NCBI GenBank assembly: GCA_030527235.1
Contig: JAUNBL010000008.1
Location: 1-57,521, forward strand
DNA length: 57,521 bases
From: Clostridia bacterium
GTDB lineage: Bacteria; Bacillota; Clostridia; UMGS1883
Reading direction: 5' to 3'
The translations under genes were made by a program, and so were the position numbers. This document shows, in pieces, positions 33,701-41,783 of the stretch (positions are counted from its first letter, which is position 1; the number at the start of each line of letters is the position of its first letter). The notes under the pieces were generated by a model, which was not told the DNA's origin, did no database searches, and worked only from the letters and a program-made list of their open reading frames with translations.

Positions 33701-35852
33701 CGGCTTTCCAAGCATCCTTCCCTGACAGCTCCTTAACCTCCGCTGCGAGACTCTGCGTTGTTGCCGCGTCCACATTGGAATACACTACCTGCACTCTGTC
33801 GGCAATCTCCGCGCCGGAGTTAAACGTCCTCTGCTGGGCGCTGTAAGAGCCGTAAAGCTGCATCACATAAACAGAGTTTGAAAGCACACGCTCGCCTGTG
33901 GCCAAACCGGAGCTTCCATCAACAACAATACCGAGCTTATTGTCTACATTCATCCAGTTTCCGCCATATGTCTGTGTGAGAAGTCCGTTAGTGGTCGTTT
34001 CGCCGTCCTGAGTTATGATTGTCCGCGTGTTGCTGGTAAACGGGTCTACTGTGACTGCCAGCGGAAGCCCCTTTTCAGAAGTCACCGTCACCGCCTCGTT
34101 TGCCACCACTTTATCAAGATAGACTACGGCGTTTCCGCCCTCAGGCACATAAAACGCGCTGTACTGCGTAAGTGAGCTGTCCTCGGTAAGAAGGCTGCCA
34201 ATCGTGGCGAAACCGTCTGTATATATTCTGTCGGAGTGGTCCGAAAGCGAAGCGTTCTGCGATTTTCCGCTCACAGCAAAGCTCCCGGTAAAGTTGCCCC
34301 TGTTTGCGGTTTTATACGGGTACACCATGAACGAGGCGTTCAAATCGTCGTCCGTGTCAGGCGTTAAATTTCCCATATATGAACGATAGCTTCCATCGCT
34401 TGATTCATACCACGAAAATGTGGCAAACCTATCCGCGGAAGATGCGCGCATTATCTTAGCGTAGGCGTAGTTGCGTGCCGACGTCGTCTGCGCGGAATAC
34501 TCATCCCAGGACATTGTATCATCATCAATATCCTCCGCCGCAAAATGCTCATAAAGCAGATACCCAAAAACCATTCGCCGCGCACTGACACCCATGCGTC
34601 GGTTTCCAACATCTGGATTAAGCATAAACGCGCCGTCCGCAGTTGTCATCTGCCTCGCCGCAATCATCTGAATACAGCGTGAAGCAAGCATATGCGCCTC
34701 TTTTCTGTTGTAAATTGTGGCAAGCGCGGCATACGACTCAAACTGGTCAAGCAGATACATCGACCAGTCGTTTCCGTTTGGCATTGCCAGCTCGCTGTCG
34801 CTTGTGGCAAGACGGCCGAGTACGTTGTCCCAAACCTCGGCAACATTGTGTCTAAGAGCCTGCGGAAGCGGGAACTGTTCTTTCTTGTCGTCCGGAAGCG
34901 CCATTTCATACATCAGATATGACTCCGAAAGCTCCTGATTTATAACCGTCAAATACGACGTATGGAAAAAGTTGTGATTTTCAAGGGTGTAATCGTCAAA
35001 TAGCGTCGCGCCTATATACCAGTCCTTGCCGAGCTTCCCGTCCACAATGCTCTCATCGTAGGCGTCCGCAGAGGTAGAGTAGCTGTTATAAGCAAAGCTC
35101 TTGCATTTTTCATCCCACGCGCTGGCGTTGGCATGGTCGGGAAACATTGCCACCGCACACGCCAAAATATTCGTATCCCATCCGTTTTCTTCCGCCTTCG
35201 TATCGCTTATATACTGGGTGGGTACACTGCGTGTAAGCTGCTGGTCGGCCTCTCCCACAACCATCTTCTGAATTCCGGCTCTGTCTGCACTTGAAATCTC
35301 GTCCCACATCAAATACGCGGCAACGGCAAGTGATTCCGCCCACATTGACGATTCCCACACCGTGGTGCCGGAAAAGCTGCCCCAATACTGTGAATCTGTA
35401 CACATGTACACCGCATTGGCTCTGTGCGTTCTGTATCCATAGCGGAGCGACTGCAAAAACGTCGCTTTCAACATCTCCCGCGTCAGCTGCACCTTGGTGG
35501 AGTCGTTCGCACTCACAGGAACCATGGGCAGTTCGGCATCGGAGGCATATTTACACAAAAACGCAAAAACAAGCGCATAGTCCGCATTCGGACGAACGCC
35601 CCTTTCCGCACTGTTGCCGGAGACGCCGCTCGATTCAAGGTTTCTGAAATAGCCCAAAGTTGTGTTTATTGGCACAAACTGCGAATACGCATACGGCAGG
35701 TTTTTCACCAAAACATCAACTATCGTCTGCTGAATCTGCGCTTTAGTCAGGTTAGTGTTTTTTACCTGCGCGCCGTCGGGCAGCGCAAATACCGGCAGAG
35801 CCATGGACAGGCAAATTACAAATACGAGAATCCCCCTCAAAGTTTTCATCAT
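30795..35852 (-). CDS. very large secreted multidomain carbohydrate-active protein (alpha/alpha-toroid, F5/8, LamG, CBM96/DNRLRE-like)
   Basis: 1,685 residues behind GGGGGAAG; signal peptide MKTLRGILVFVICLSMALPVFA. Residues about 25-480 are a helical toroid-like domain, with WESSMWAESLAVAAYLMW, DYTLENHNFFHTSYLTVINQ and QFESYAALATIYNR, reminiscent of heparinase/chondroitinase-type lyases. A beta-sandwich region follows to about 850. A discoidin-like domain is near 880-1000 (NLINDNDVSTEWIA). A LamG jelly roll is near 1085-1280 (ITVSFFNKKDG, LDDFRIYNHALT). A DNRLRE/CBM96-like domain is near 1440-1590. The C-terminal domain ending in LRIFAWDGMEPICEVKTIE is also seen in the cohesin protein. Likely binds and cleaves an acidic polysaccharide outside the cell. 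No SLH or sortase signal is seen. The lyase family is not certain. Confidence 0.8.
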   Translation of the reverse strand: MMKTLRGILVFVICLSMALPVFALPDGAQVKNTNLTKAQIQQTIVDVLVKNLPYAYSQFVPINTTLGYFRNLESSGVSGNSAERGVRPNADYALVFAFLCKYASDAELPMVPVSANDSTKVQLTREMLKATFLQSLRYGYRTHRANAVYMCTDSQYWGSFSGTTVWESSMWAESLAVAAYLMWDEISSADRAGIQKMVVGEADQQLTRSVPTQYISDTKAEENGWDTNILACAVAMFPDHANASAWDEKCKSFAYNSYSTSADAYDESIVDGKLGKDWYIGATLFDDYTLENHNFFHTSYLTVINQELSESYLMYEMALPDDKKEQFPLPQALRHNVAEVWDNVLGRLATSDSELAMPNGNDWSMYLLDQFESYAALATIYNRKEAHMLASRCIQMIAARQMTTADGAFMLNPDVGNRRMGVSARRMVFGYLLYEHFAAEDIDDDTMSWDEYSAQTTSARNYAYAKIMRASSADRFATFSWYESSDGSYRSYMGNLTPDTDDDLNASFMVYPYKTANRGNFTGSFAVSGKSQNASLSDHSDRIYTDGFATIGSLLTEDSSLTQYSAFYVPEGGNAVVYLDKVVANEAVTVTSEKGLPLAVTVDPFTSNTRTIITQDGETTTNGLLTQTYGGNWMNVDNKLGIVVDGSSGLATGERVLSNSVYVMQLYGSYSAQQRTFNSGAEIADRVQVVYSNVDAATTQSLAAEVKELSGKDAWKAVMLKDPDGKEYIFTAHFYTDRPIDATLDVILTSTEGSPVLADSTVIEADRSIAYFYDAPLTANGQEIKAYIQTDGRLSAWVSKNGVLYVNNPTAEASEATLKLRCGDELRETHVTIDGGASISYDGENVDEEADEERARDIAYAKDVEVSSHMPYGTKNLINDNDVSTEWIAKEASDARVVFDLGVNSRVSGVNLKNAVADSINVYVSNTQSPAANNLKCSGAPGELMFNEQAYGRYVTVDFESSLQRPSAAEIEVYGESVASVNVEFYLIDETGDDVAEPMSVSLPTGMTVDARDYAPIYVIHNGKKYTMSQTLNEAADMIFTVRSGAEVEVYYENSGVDDDGVLIDLSFDDYTTGFKGALGKSEINGDVVVSEDSIYGGAAYFDGTSNSYLDLYDYAGGSLLTGYDSITVSFFNKKDGAASAADGGWVFFAAPSAAAQSYPYEHYLALYDQGTTMTVERYNNQGTRPTNPTAASSLAWKHVALVIEPSTTYIYVDGVLKTTLASAHALTDILGSSSVAYIGRANWGSGEWYKGYLDDFRIYNHALTAQQILQMGTKINVPVNYITENQEELMTEYISQYGGAGGCSIVPEERKVINGALYEYVPEGSVTKTKMSADASLTLVYRAISSSDVTVHYADNYGVQLKADTAAKVAFGESFSTGVVDGFESVVITDGYVYEYSHTTGSDIIADGEAYDVTIVYNLLGTSVPENTLTALRGATIRRATGQNHENTAEYQNRIMADSRTTSTSGALFGLMGFDCNEGTVATKATVTLYTGADSNQTTATKFALYPMENLDSSWTRATVAGITSIPDCDPIARVDIGDELGAGVMNAVEFDVTEYFNSVEGRTSLNFMVVSESSEAYGVFYSENTAYAPTLKIEGYTPIEQNQIAITSITEDAITVEASFMTRDVRLVAAQYDEDGALVKITSAFAKTPRSLEVVSELDTECSSLRIFAWDGMEPICEVKTIE

Positions 35853-35875
35853 GATTTTTTCTTCCCCCTAAAAGA

Positions 35876-36613
35876 TTATTTATTCTTAAATATTTTTTTC
35901 ACTTCTTCATAGCTCTCCAGCGTACCTATGTCATAGCGCTTGCCGGGCATGACCAGCGCATGTACCGGCGTTTGCTCGCACAAGTAACAGATGAAGCTGC
36001 CCGGAGCATCAGTCTTGCAGCCGCTTTCAATGGCTTCGCGCACAAAATGCAAATCAGTACTTTTGTATATGTAAAACGGACCTACACACCAGTTGGATTT
36101 TGGTTCCTGCGGCTTTTCTTCCATGGAAATAAGCCGGAAGTTTTCGTCCGGAATCATAACGCCGCAGCGACGCAAAACGTTGATATCATTTTCCTGACTG
36201 CACATTACAACGCTTGTGTTCACTTTCTTGTAGTATTCTGCAAACGAAACAAACGAGAAGTCAAGTATATTATCTCCGGCTATGACGAGCAAATCATCTT
36301 GCAGCTTCAGAGTATCTATTGCAAACTGCACGTCGCGCACGGCGCCCAGGCGCGTTTCATTGCTGATAGTGCCGTCATTTAATATGGTTATCGGATTTTT
36401 ATATTTTGCATTTATTTTCCACTCTTCAAAGCATTGCGCATACCGCGCATTTGAAATAATAATATGCTCGTTTATTTCGGGGAGGGTGTCTATGTCCTCC
36501 AAAAGCCGATCCAAAATAGTTTTCCCCGCCACTTCCAAAAGCGGTTTGGGAAAATTCTCAGTAAGCGGGTACAAACGAGTGGCGTACCCCGCTGCAAGCA
36601 CTACGCACTTCAT
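35876..36613 (-). CDS. sugar-1-phosphate nucleotidyltransferase
   Basis: 245 residues of the NTP_transferase fold. The signature VVLAAGYATRLYPLTENFPKPLLEVAGK covers residues 4-31 (nucleotide and Mg binding), followed by VIAGDNILDFSF and VPEKP-like SMEEKPQEPKSN. It transfers a nucleotidyl group to a hexose- or uronate-1-phosphate. It sits 18 bases after glyQS and 23 bases before the large secreted protein, so all are probably cotranscribed. It lacks the long C-terminus of GlmU, and the sugar and nucleotide are undetermined. Confidence 0.87.
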   Translation of the reverse strand: MKCVVLAAGYATRLYPLTENFPKPLLEVAGKTILDRLLEDIDTLPEINEHIIISNARYAQCFEEWKINAKYKNPITILNDGTISNETRLGAVRDVQFAIDTLKLQDDLLVIAGDNILDFSFVSFAEYYKKVNTSVVMCSQENDINVLRRCGVMIPDENFRLISMEEKPQEPKSNWCVGPFYIYKSTDLHFVREAIESGCKTDAPGSFICYLCEQTPVHALVMPGKRYDIGTLESYEEVKKIFKNK

Positions 36614-36631
36614 GTTGTTCCTCCCCTTTTT

Positions 36632-38023
36632 CTAAAATTCTATTGTTTTGGCAACATACTCCTCAAGGTCCTCAATTTTTATCCTCTTTTGTTCCATCGT
36701 ATCACGGTCGCGTACAGTGACACATCCGTCGCTTTCCGTGTCAAAATCCACTGTAATGCACAGCGGAGTACCAATCTCATCCTGGCGGCGGTAACGCTTG
36801 CCTATTGAGCCGGCGTCGTCATACTCGCAGTTAAACTTTTTTGAAAGGACGCCGTATATCTCACCCGCCTGTTCCGAAAGCTTTTTGGAGAGCGGCAGCA
36901 CTGCGGCCTTAACAGGCGCAAGAAACGGCGCCAAACGAAGCACCACGCGAACATCTCCCTCGCCCACGGTTTCCTCATCATATGCGTCACACAAAAACGC
37001 AAGCGCAACGCGGTCCGCTCCGAGCGACGGTTCTATAACATACGGCACATACTTCTCGTTCGTAATCGGGTCCATATATTCCATGCTCTCTCCAGAAGTG
37101 TTTGCATGCTGAGTAAGGTCAAAGTCGGTTCTGTCGGCGATACCCCAAAGCTCACCCCAGCCAAACGGGAACAAGAACTCAATATCCGTCGTGGCATTTG
37201 AGTAGTGGCTCAGTTCCTCCGGGCTATGGTCGCGAAGCCGCATGTTGTTCTCCTTCATGCCAAGAGAAAGCAGGAAGTTCTTACAATAGTCTTTCCAGTA
37301 GGCGAACCATTCCATGTCGCTGCCCGGAGCGCAGAAGAATTCGAGCTCCATCTGCTCAAACTCACGGATTCTGAAAATAAAGTTTCCCGGCGTGATTTCA
37401 TTACGGAACGACTTCCCTATCTGACCTACGCCAAACGGAATTTTTTTGCGTGTGGTGCGGGCAATATTTTTGAAATTAACAAATATTCCCTGGGCTGTTT
37501 CCGGACGGAGGTATATCTCGCTTTTCGCGTCCTCCGTAACGCCCTGGAAAGTTTTGAACATCAAATTAAATTTGCGTATATCGGTAAAGTTGTGTTTTCC
37601 GCACTTAGGGCAAGCGATAGAATTTTCCTTAATATATTCCAGCATTTGCGCATCGCTCCACCCGTCGCAGTTTATACTCTCGCCCTTTTCGGCGCAATAG
37701 TCTTCAATAAGCTTGTCCGCGCGGTAGCGGCTCTTACATTCCCTGCAATCCATCAGCGGGTCGGAAAACCCACCCACATGACCTGAAGCCACCCAAGTTT
37801 GGGGATTCATAAGTATAGCTGAATCAAGGCCCACATTATACGGCGACTGCTGCACAAATTTGAGCCACCACGCACGCTTGACGTTGTTCTTAAACTCCAC
37901 ACCCAGCGGACCGTAGTCCCATGCATTGGCAAGTCCTCCGTATATCTCGCTTCCGGGGTACAAAAAACCTCTGCCCTTGCACAGCGCTACTATCTTATCC
38001 ATCGTCTTTTCCAAATTGTCCAT
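36632..38023 (-). CDS. glyQS: glycyl-tRNA synthetase, alpha2 type
   Basis: 463 residues, the size of the single-chain homodimeric class II enzyme. It charges tRNA-Gly in the cytoplasm. Visible landmarks: [21 protein letters not shown] at the start, a zinc-type [20 protein letters not shown], motif 2 [25 protein letters not shown], motif 3 [18 protein letters not shown], and an anticodon-binding domain from about 350. TAGGAGCG precedes ATG 38023. It has its own promoter divergent from the mtaD-like gene; no T-box is present in the short leader. Confidence 0.96.
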   Translation of the reverse strand: MDNLEKTMDKIVALCKGRGFLYPGSEIYGGLANAWDYGPLGVEFKNNVKRAWWLKFVQQSPYNVGLDSAILMNPQTWVASGHVGGFSDPLMDCRECKSRYRADKLIEDYCAEKGESINCDGWSDAQMLEYIKENSIACPKCGKHNFTDIRKFNLMFKTFQGVTEDAKSEIYLRPETAQGIFVNFKNIARTTRKKIPFGVGQIGKSFRNEITPGNFIFRIREFEQMELEFFCAPGSDMEWFAYWKDYCKNFLLSLGMKENNMRLRDHSPEELSHYSNATTDIEFLFPFGWGELWGIADRTDFDLTQHANTSGESMEYMDPITNEKYVPYVIEPSLGADRVALAFLCDAYDEETVGEGDVRVVLRLAPFLAPVKAAVLPLSKKLSEQAGEIYGVLSKKFNCEYDDAGSIGKRYRRQDEIGTPLCITVDFDTESDGCVTVRDRDTMEQKRIKIEDLEEYVAKTIEF

Positions 38024-38055
38024 CTAAAATCGCTCCTATCTTTTACATCATTCTA

Positions 38056-38084
38056 ATTCTATATCCTGCCGGCCTTTTTGTCAA
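38056..38084 (-). promoter_or_regulatory. promoter of glyQS
   Basis: On the minus strand a perfect TTGACA (38084-38079) and TAGAAT (38061-38056) are 17 bases apart. Transcription would start near 38049, about 26 bases before the start codon. Confidence 0.75.
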
Positions 38085-38094
38085 GCTATTTGAA

Positions 38095-38124
38095 TTGACA
38101 AAGACGTCTGTATTTTGCTATAAT
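38095..38124 (+). promoter_or_regulatory. promoter of the mtaD-like gene
   Basis: Perfect TTGACA (38095-38100) and perfect TATAAT (38119-38124) with an 18-base spacer, 20 bases before ATG 38145 with GAGGTG between. It is back-to-back with the glyQS promoter; the two -35 boxes are only 10 bases apart. Confidence 0.8.
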
Positions 38125-38144
38125 CTGCATAAGAGGTGTTTTGA

Positions 38145-39437
38145 ATGCTGTTTCGCAATATTTCACTTGTAGACGAAAATATGTCTGTACGCCGAAATAT
38201 GTACCTGGGGACAAGGGGAGGCAAAATAGATTATCTTTCAGCGCACCCTCCCGCAGACGAGAAAGCCTTTGGTGAGATCTATCCACACAGCGCGCACCGA
38301 CTACTCGTACCCGGTTTTGTCAATGCGCACACTCATACTCCGATGTATTTGCTTCGCGGCTACGGTGAAAATTTGAAACTGCGCGATTGGCTTTACGGGA
38401 AGATATTTCCCTTTGAATCGCGTATGAGCGGGCATGATGCGTATATAGGCGCTATGTGTTCCATCGCAGAAATGCTGCGGTTTGGGACCACGTCTGCCTC
38501 CGATATGTACTATTTTGCGTCCGACGTGGTGCGCGGTTACTGTGATGCGAAAATGCAAGGCGTTGTCAGCTATTGCACGGTTTGTGCGGACAAGGCGGAT
38601 TATTTCGCGCTTCCGGCTTATAAAGAAACCGCGGCGCTGCTGCGCAATGACGTTTCAAATGGGCTGGTGCGGGTTGAGTTTGCGCTTCATGCCGAGTACA
38701 CCACACATGAATCCATAGCACGCGCTCTTGCCCAAGCCGCTAAAACAAGCGGCAGTTCCATTCATGTTCACGTTTCAGAAACGAAAGACGAAACTGAGCA
38801 GTGCCGCCGACGCCGCAGTATGGATTCGCCTGTCCGCTATCTCGAAAAATGCGGTATTTTTGATGTGCCCGCTGTTGCCGCGCACTGTGTATGGATTGAC
38901 GATGAGGACATGGGTATACTTGCCGAAAAAGGCGTCTGTGTCGCAAGCTGTCCCAAAAGCAACCTAAAGCTTGCCTCCGGCGTTTCCCCGGCGGTCAAGC
39001 TGCTTGAAAAAGGCGTTAACGTTGCCCTCGGCACAGACAGCGCTGCGTCTAACAACTGCCTTAACATGCTTGAGGAGGCACGGGTTTTCGCTCTGCTCCA
39101 CAAGGGCTTTAATCTGGACCCCACTGTCATTTCCCCTGCGTCCGCTCTTTACGCGGCGACCCGTGCCGGTGCACTCGCTCAGGGGAGGACGGACGCCGGT
39201 CTTCTCAAAGAAGGATTCGCGGCCGATATCGCTGTTTTTGACACGGACCGCGAATATATGTATCCCGCGCATGACTTGCTCAGCAATCTGATTTTTTCCG
39301 CCTGCGGAAGCGACGTATGTCTTACCATGGCAGGCGGCCGTATCTTGTACCGTGACGGAGAATTTACAACGCTGGATGTAGAAAAACTCCGCGCGGAGGC
39401 GGAGCTTTCGGTAAAACAGATTTTATCGCACTTATAG
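38145..39437 (+). CDS. mtaD: amidohydrolase, 5-methylthioadenosine/S-adenosylhomocysteine deaminase type
   Basis: 430 residues, usual for the ATZ/TRZ amidohydrolase family that deaminates MTA/SAH and related purines. Metal ligands are visible: VNAHTHTPMYLLRGYGENLKL (HxH), the VHVSETKDE helix, AAHCVWIDDEDMGIL (His) and LGTDSAASNNCLNMLEE (Asp), with terminal AADIAVFDTDREYMYP. Starts at ATG 38145. Its stop overlaps the cinA stop region by six bases from the other strand (39432-39437). Related members deaminate other heterocycles, so the symbol is a best guess. Confidence 0.85.
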   Translation: MLFRNISLVDENMSVRRNMYLGTRGGKIDYLSAHPPADEKAFGEIYPHSAHRLLVPGFVNAHTHTPMYLLRGYGENLKLRDWLYGKIFPFESRMSGHDAYIGAMCSIAEMLRFGTTSASDMYYFASDVVRGYCDAKMQGVVSYCTVCADKADYFALPAYKETAALLRNDVSNGLVRVEFALHAEYTTHESIARALAQAAKTSGSSIHVHVSETKDETEQCRRRRSMDSPVRYLEKCGIFDVPAVAAHCVWIDDEDMGILAEKGVCVASCPKSNLKLASGVSPAVKLLEKGVNVALGTDSAASNNCLNMLEEARVFALLHKGFNLDPTVISPASALYAATRAGALAQGRTDAGLLKEGFAADIAVFDTDREYMYPAHDLLSNLIFSACGSDVCLTMAGGRILYRDGEFTTLDVEKLRAEAELSVKQILSHL

Positions 39438-40670
39438 GTCAAGTGCAATTTTGCGCACCTCGTTAAGCGCATACATTGCGCTGCGCGCGCGTATTGCGTC
39501 GCGGCCGCCGGTATTATTGAACTTTACGGAGTGTATCCCCTTTTTAGTAGCCACTGCACACCAGACAAGCCCAACGGGTTTGTTTTCGCTCGCCGCAGGG
39601 CCCGACACTCCGGTCACGCTCACGGCAATATCGGCTCCGGAGGCGCGTAACGCGCCAAGCGCCATTTCACATGCCGCCTGCTTGCTTACCGCTCCATAGT
39701 CCTTTATTGTCCGCGCGCTCACACCCAAAAGGTCTACCTTTGCCTCGTTTGCATACGTCGAAAAGCCGTATCCGAACACTTCACTCGCGCCGGGAACGGA
39801 TGTAATCATCTGCGAAATCAATCCCCCGGTGCAGCTTTCGGCGGTGGAAAGGCGCAGCCCTTTTTCTTTCAAAAGGTTTACCACTACCTTAGCCATTGAA
39901 TTATCTTCGCCTTCGCCGTATATATAATCGCCCAGCCTCGAATATATCTCCGCCACGGTTTTTTCCATCAGCTGCGCCGCATGCAGCTCGTTTGTTTCCG
40001 CCGCCGTAATTCTAAGCGTTACCTCGCCCTCCTTGGCATAAGGAGCTATCGTAGGATTAGTCTGATTTTCTATTAAATCGTCTATCTTTTCCGCCGCTGC
40101 ACTCTCGCCTATACCGCACAGTCTGAGTACGCGCGAACTCATTATTGCGCCCGAAAGCTTTTTCAGTTTCGGCATTACGAAAGAGTCGAACATTGTTTCC
40201 ATTTCCCTGGGCGGACCTGGCAGGAGGATTATTATTTTACCGCCCTTTTCAATAATACATCCCGGCGCGGTTCCGCATGTATTGGCAATTGCCTGTGCTC
40301 CCTGCGGGATGAACGCTTGTTTTATATTGCTTTCGCACATGGCGCGGCCGACCCGCTCAAAATACCGAAGCATCGCCTCAAGAGACGGCTCATGCAGCTT
40401 CAGCTCAAGCCCCAGCACCTTTGCCACAGTTTCCTTGGTCAAATCGTCCTTCGTCGGACCCAACCCCCCCGTAAATATAACAACGTCGCTTCTCTTTATG
40501 GCCTCTTCTGCCGCCGCTGCCAAACGTTCGCTATTATCGCCGACAACGCTTTCATAATTTACCGCAACGCCTATACTGCAAAGTTTTTCGGCGATGTAGC
40601 GTGTATTTGTATTTAGAATCTGCCCCATGAGAAGCTCTGTTCCGACTGAAATTATTTCCGCAGTAAGCAT
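39432..40670 (-). CDS. cinA: CinA family protein (nicotinamide-nucleotide amidase)
   Basis: 412 residues from ATG 40670. The upstream extension to 40853 is rejected because GGAGGTG lies 5 bases before 40670 and homology starts MLTAEIISVGTELLMGQILNTN. The N-terminal molybdopterin-binding-like domain carries VVIFTGGLGPTKDDLTKE. The C-terminal CinA domain has LRLSTAESCTGGLISQMITSVPGASEVF, the NMN deamidase signature Ser/Lys region. It recycles nicotinamide mononucleotide and is linked to competence in some Bacillota. Transcribed alone, convergent with mtaD. Confidence 0.95.
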   Translation of the reverse strand: MLTAEIISVGTELLMGQILNTNTRYIAEKLCSIGVAVNYESVVGDNSERLAAAAEEAIKRSDVVIFTGGLGPTKDDLTKETVAKVLGLELKLHEPSLEAMLRYFERVGRAMCESNIKQAFIPQGAQAIANTCGTAPGCIIEKGGKIIILLPGPPREMETMFDSFVMPKLKKLSGAIMSSRVLRLCGIGESAAAEKIDDLIENQTNPTIAPYAKEGEVTLRITAAETNELHAAQLMEKTVAEIYSRLGDYIYGEGEDNSMAKVVVNLLKEKGLRLSTAESCTGGLISQMITSVPGASEVFGYGFSTYANEAKVDLLGVSARTIKDYGAVSKQAACEMALGALRASGADIAVSVTGVSGPAASENKPVGLVWCAVATKKGIHSVKFNNTGGRDAIRARSAMYALNEVRKIALDL

Positions 40671-40699
40671 ATTGACACCTCCGTTTTGCTTTTTATATA

Positions 40700-40728
40700 A
40701 TTGTATCATCTGTTTATAAAATTTGCAA
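40700..40728 (-). promoter_or_regulatory. promoter of cinA
   Basis: On the minus strand TTGCAA (40728-40723) and TACAAT (40705-40700) are 17 bases apart, 30 bases before the chosen cinA start. It supports that start: the longer frame would begin upstream of this promoter. Confidence 0.65.
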
Positions 40729-40797
40729 TGTAAGTATTGAATATTCTTATCGCAAAAAAATATGAACAAGTATATTATTTTACTGGAGACAATAATT

Positions 40798-41742
40798 ATG
40801 AAAAAAATGCTGTGTATTATCCTGTGCGCCGCCATGTGTGCCTGTGCTGGCATAAACGAAAAGAAGAAGCTTACTCTGATTTCTTACAACACTCCCGTAT
40901 TTGATGACAGCTACGTCCAGCTGGCATGGGAAGGGTTTGCGAGTGTGAGCACAGAAGCAGACGTTTCTTTTATGGAATCCTCCAATCAAAAGGAGTTTGA
41001 GAAGAATCTCAAACTTGTGATGGACGGCGGCGCAGATTTAATTTTCGCGCCAACCTTTACCGCGCTTGAAAGTGTCTCAATAGAGGCTCAGGAGCACCCG
41101 GACATTTCATTTGTCGTCGGAGACGCTGTCATTGATACATCTATTCCCAACTTGACTGGAATTAGCTTTGCCGTTGCCGAAGCGTCCTTTCTTGCCGGAT
41201 ATATTGCAGCAAACATGGCGCAAAGCGGGAAGATTGGCTTTGTCGGCGGGATGGACGTCAGCGCCATTCATCCGTTTTTACGCGGCTATGAGCAAGGGGC
41301 CAAATACGCTGATAAAGACATAGAAGTACTCACGCGCTATATCGGCACATTTATTGACAGCAGCCTCGCGCGCAGCGCGGCCGAGGAGCTTTTTGCCCAG
41401 GGCGCGGACGTTATTTTTCACTCTGCGGGCGCCGCAGGCCACGGAGTTATTTACGCGGCGGCAGCACAGGGCAAATGGGCAATCGGCGTGGATGAAGACC
41501 AAACGCGTCTCGCTCCCGCAAACGTACTCACATGCGTTGTAAAAAACATTGACACCGCCGTCGCCTCCCTTATGCAGGATTACCTAAACGGCAGAACCAT
41601 AGGCGGAATAAACTTTGAATACGGACTTAACGAGGGCGGGGTGGGGCTTGCAAAAAATAACGGCAATGTTCCCGGAGAGCTTTACATTGAAGCTATGGAA
41701 ATTGCAGAAATGATACAACGCGGAGAAATTACGGCAGAATAA
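40798..41742 (+). CDS. BMP (basic membrane protein/PnrA-like) family substrate-binding lipoprotein
   Basis: 314 residues from ATG 40798 (GGAG 9 bases upstream; the longer start at 40762 has no site). Lipoprotein signal KKMLCIILCAAMCAC, cysteine near residue 17-19. The periplasmic-binding-like body has ADLIFAPTFTALESV, ISFVVGDAV, EASFLAGYIAANMAQSGKIGFVGGMD, ADVIFHSAGAAGHGVIYAAA and WAIGVDEDQT, which match PF02608 purine-nucleoside binding proteins. No permease or ATPase gene is adjacent, so it must serve a transporter encoded elsewhere or act as a sensor. Confidence 0.88.
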   Translation: MKKMLCIILCAAMCACAGINEKKKLTLISYNTPVFDDSYVQLAWEGFASVSTEADVSFMESSNQKEFEKNLKLVMDGGADLIFAPTFTALESVSIEAQEHPDISFVVGDAVIDTSIPNLTGISFAVAEASFLAGYIAANMAQSGKIGFVGGMDVSAIHPFLRGYEQGAKYADKDIEVLTRYIGTFIDSSLARSAAEELFAQGADVIFHSAGAAGHGVIYAAAAQGKWAIGVDEDQTRLAPANVLTCVVKNIDTAVASLMQDYLNGRTIGGINFEYGLNEGGVGLAKNNGNVPGELYIEAMEIAEMIQRGEITAE

Positions 41743-41743
41743 C

Positions 41744-41783
41744 AAGAACGGTCTGAGCTAAGACGCTCGGACCGTTCTTTTAT
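41744..41783. terminator. bidirectional terminator between the BMP and HlyD-like genes
   Basis: A 10-bp stem (41744-41753 with 41770-41779), extended inside by GAGC/GCTC, has a T-rich tail. It begins directly after the BMP stop and reaches the HlyD-like stop on the other strand. Confidence 0.8.

Noticed and set aside
40671-40853. N-terminal extension of CinA to 40853
   Set aside because: It is hydrophobic non-homologous sequence lying across the cinA promoter; GGAGGTG directly precedes the inner start.
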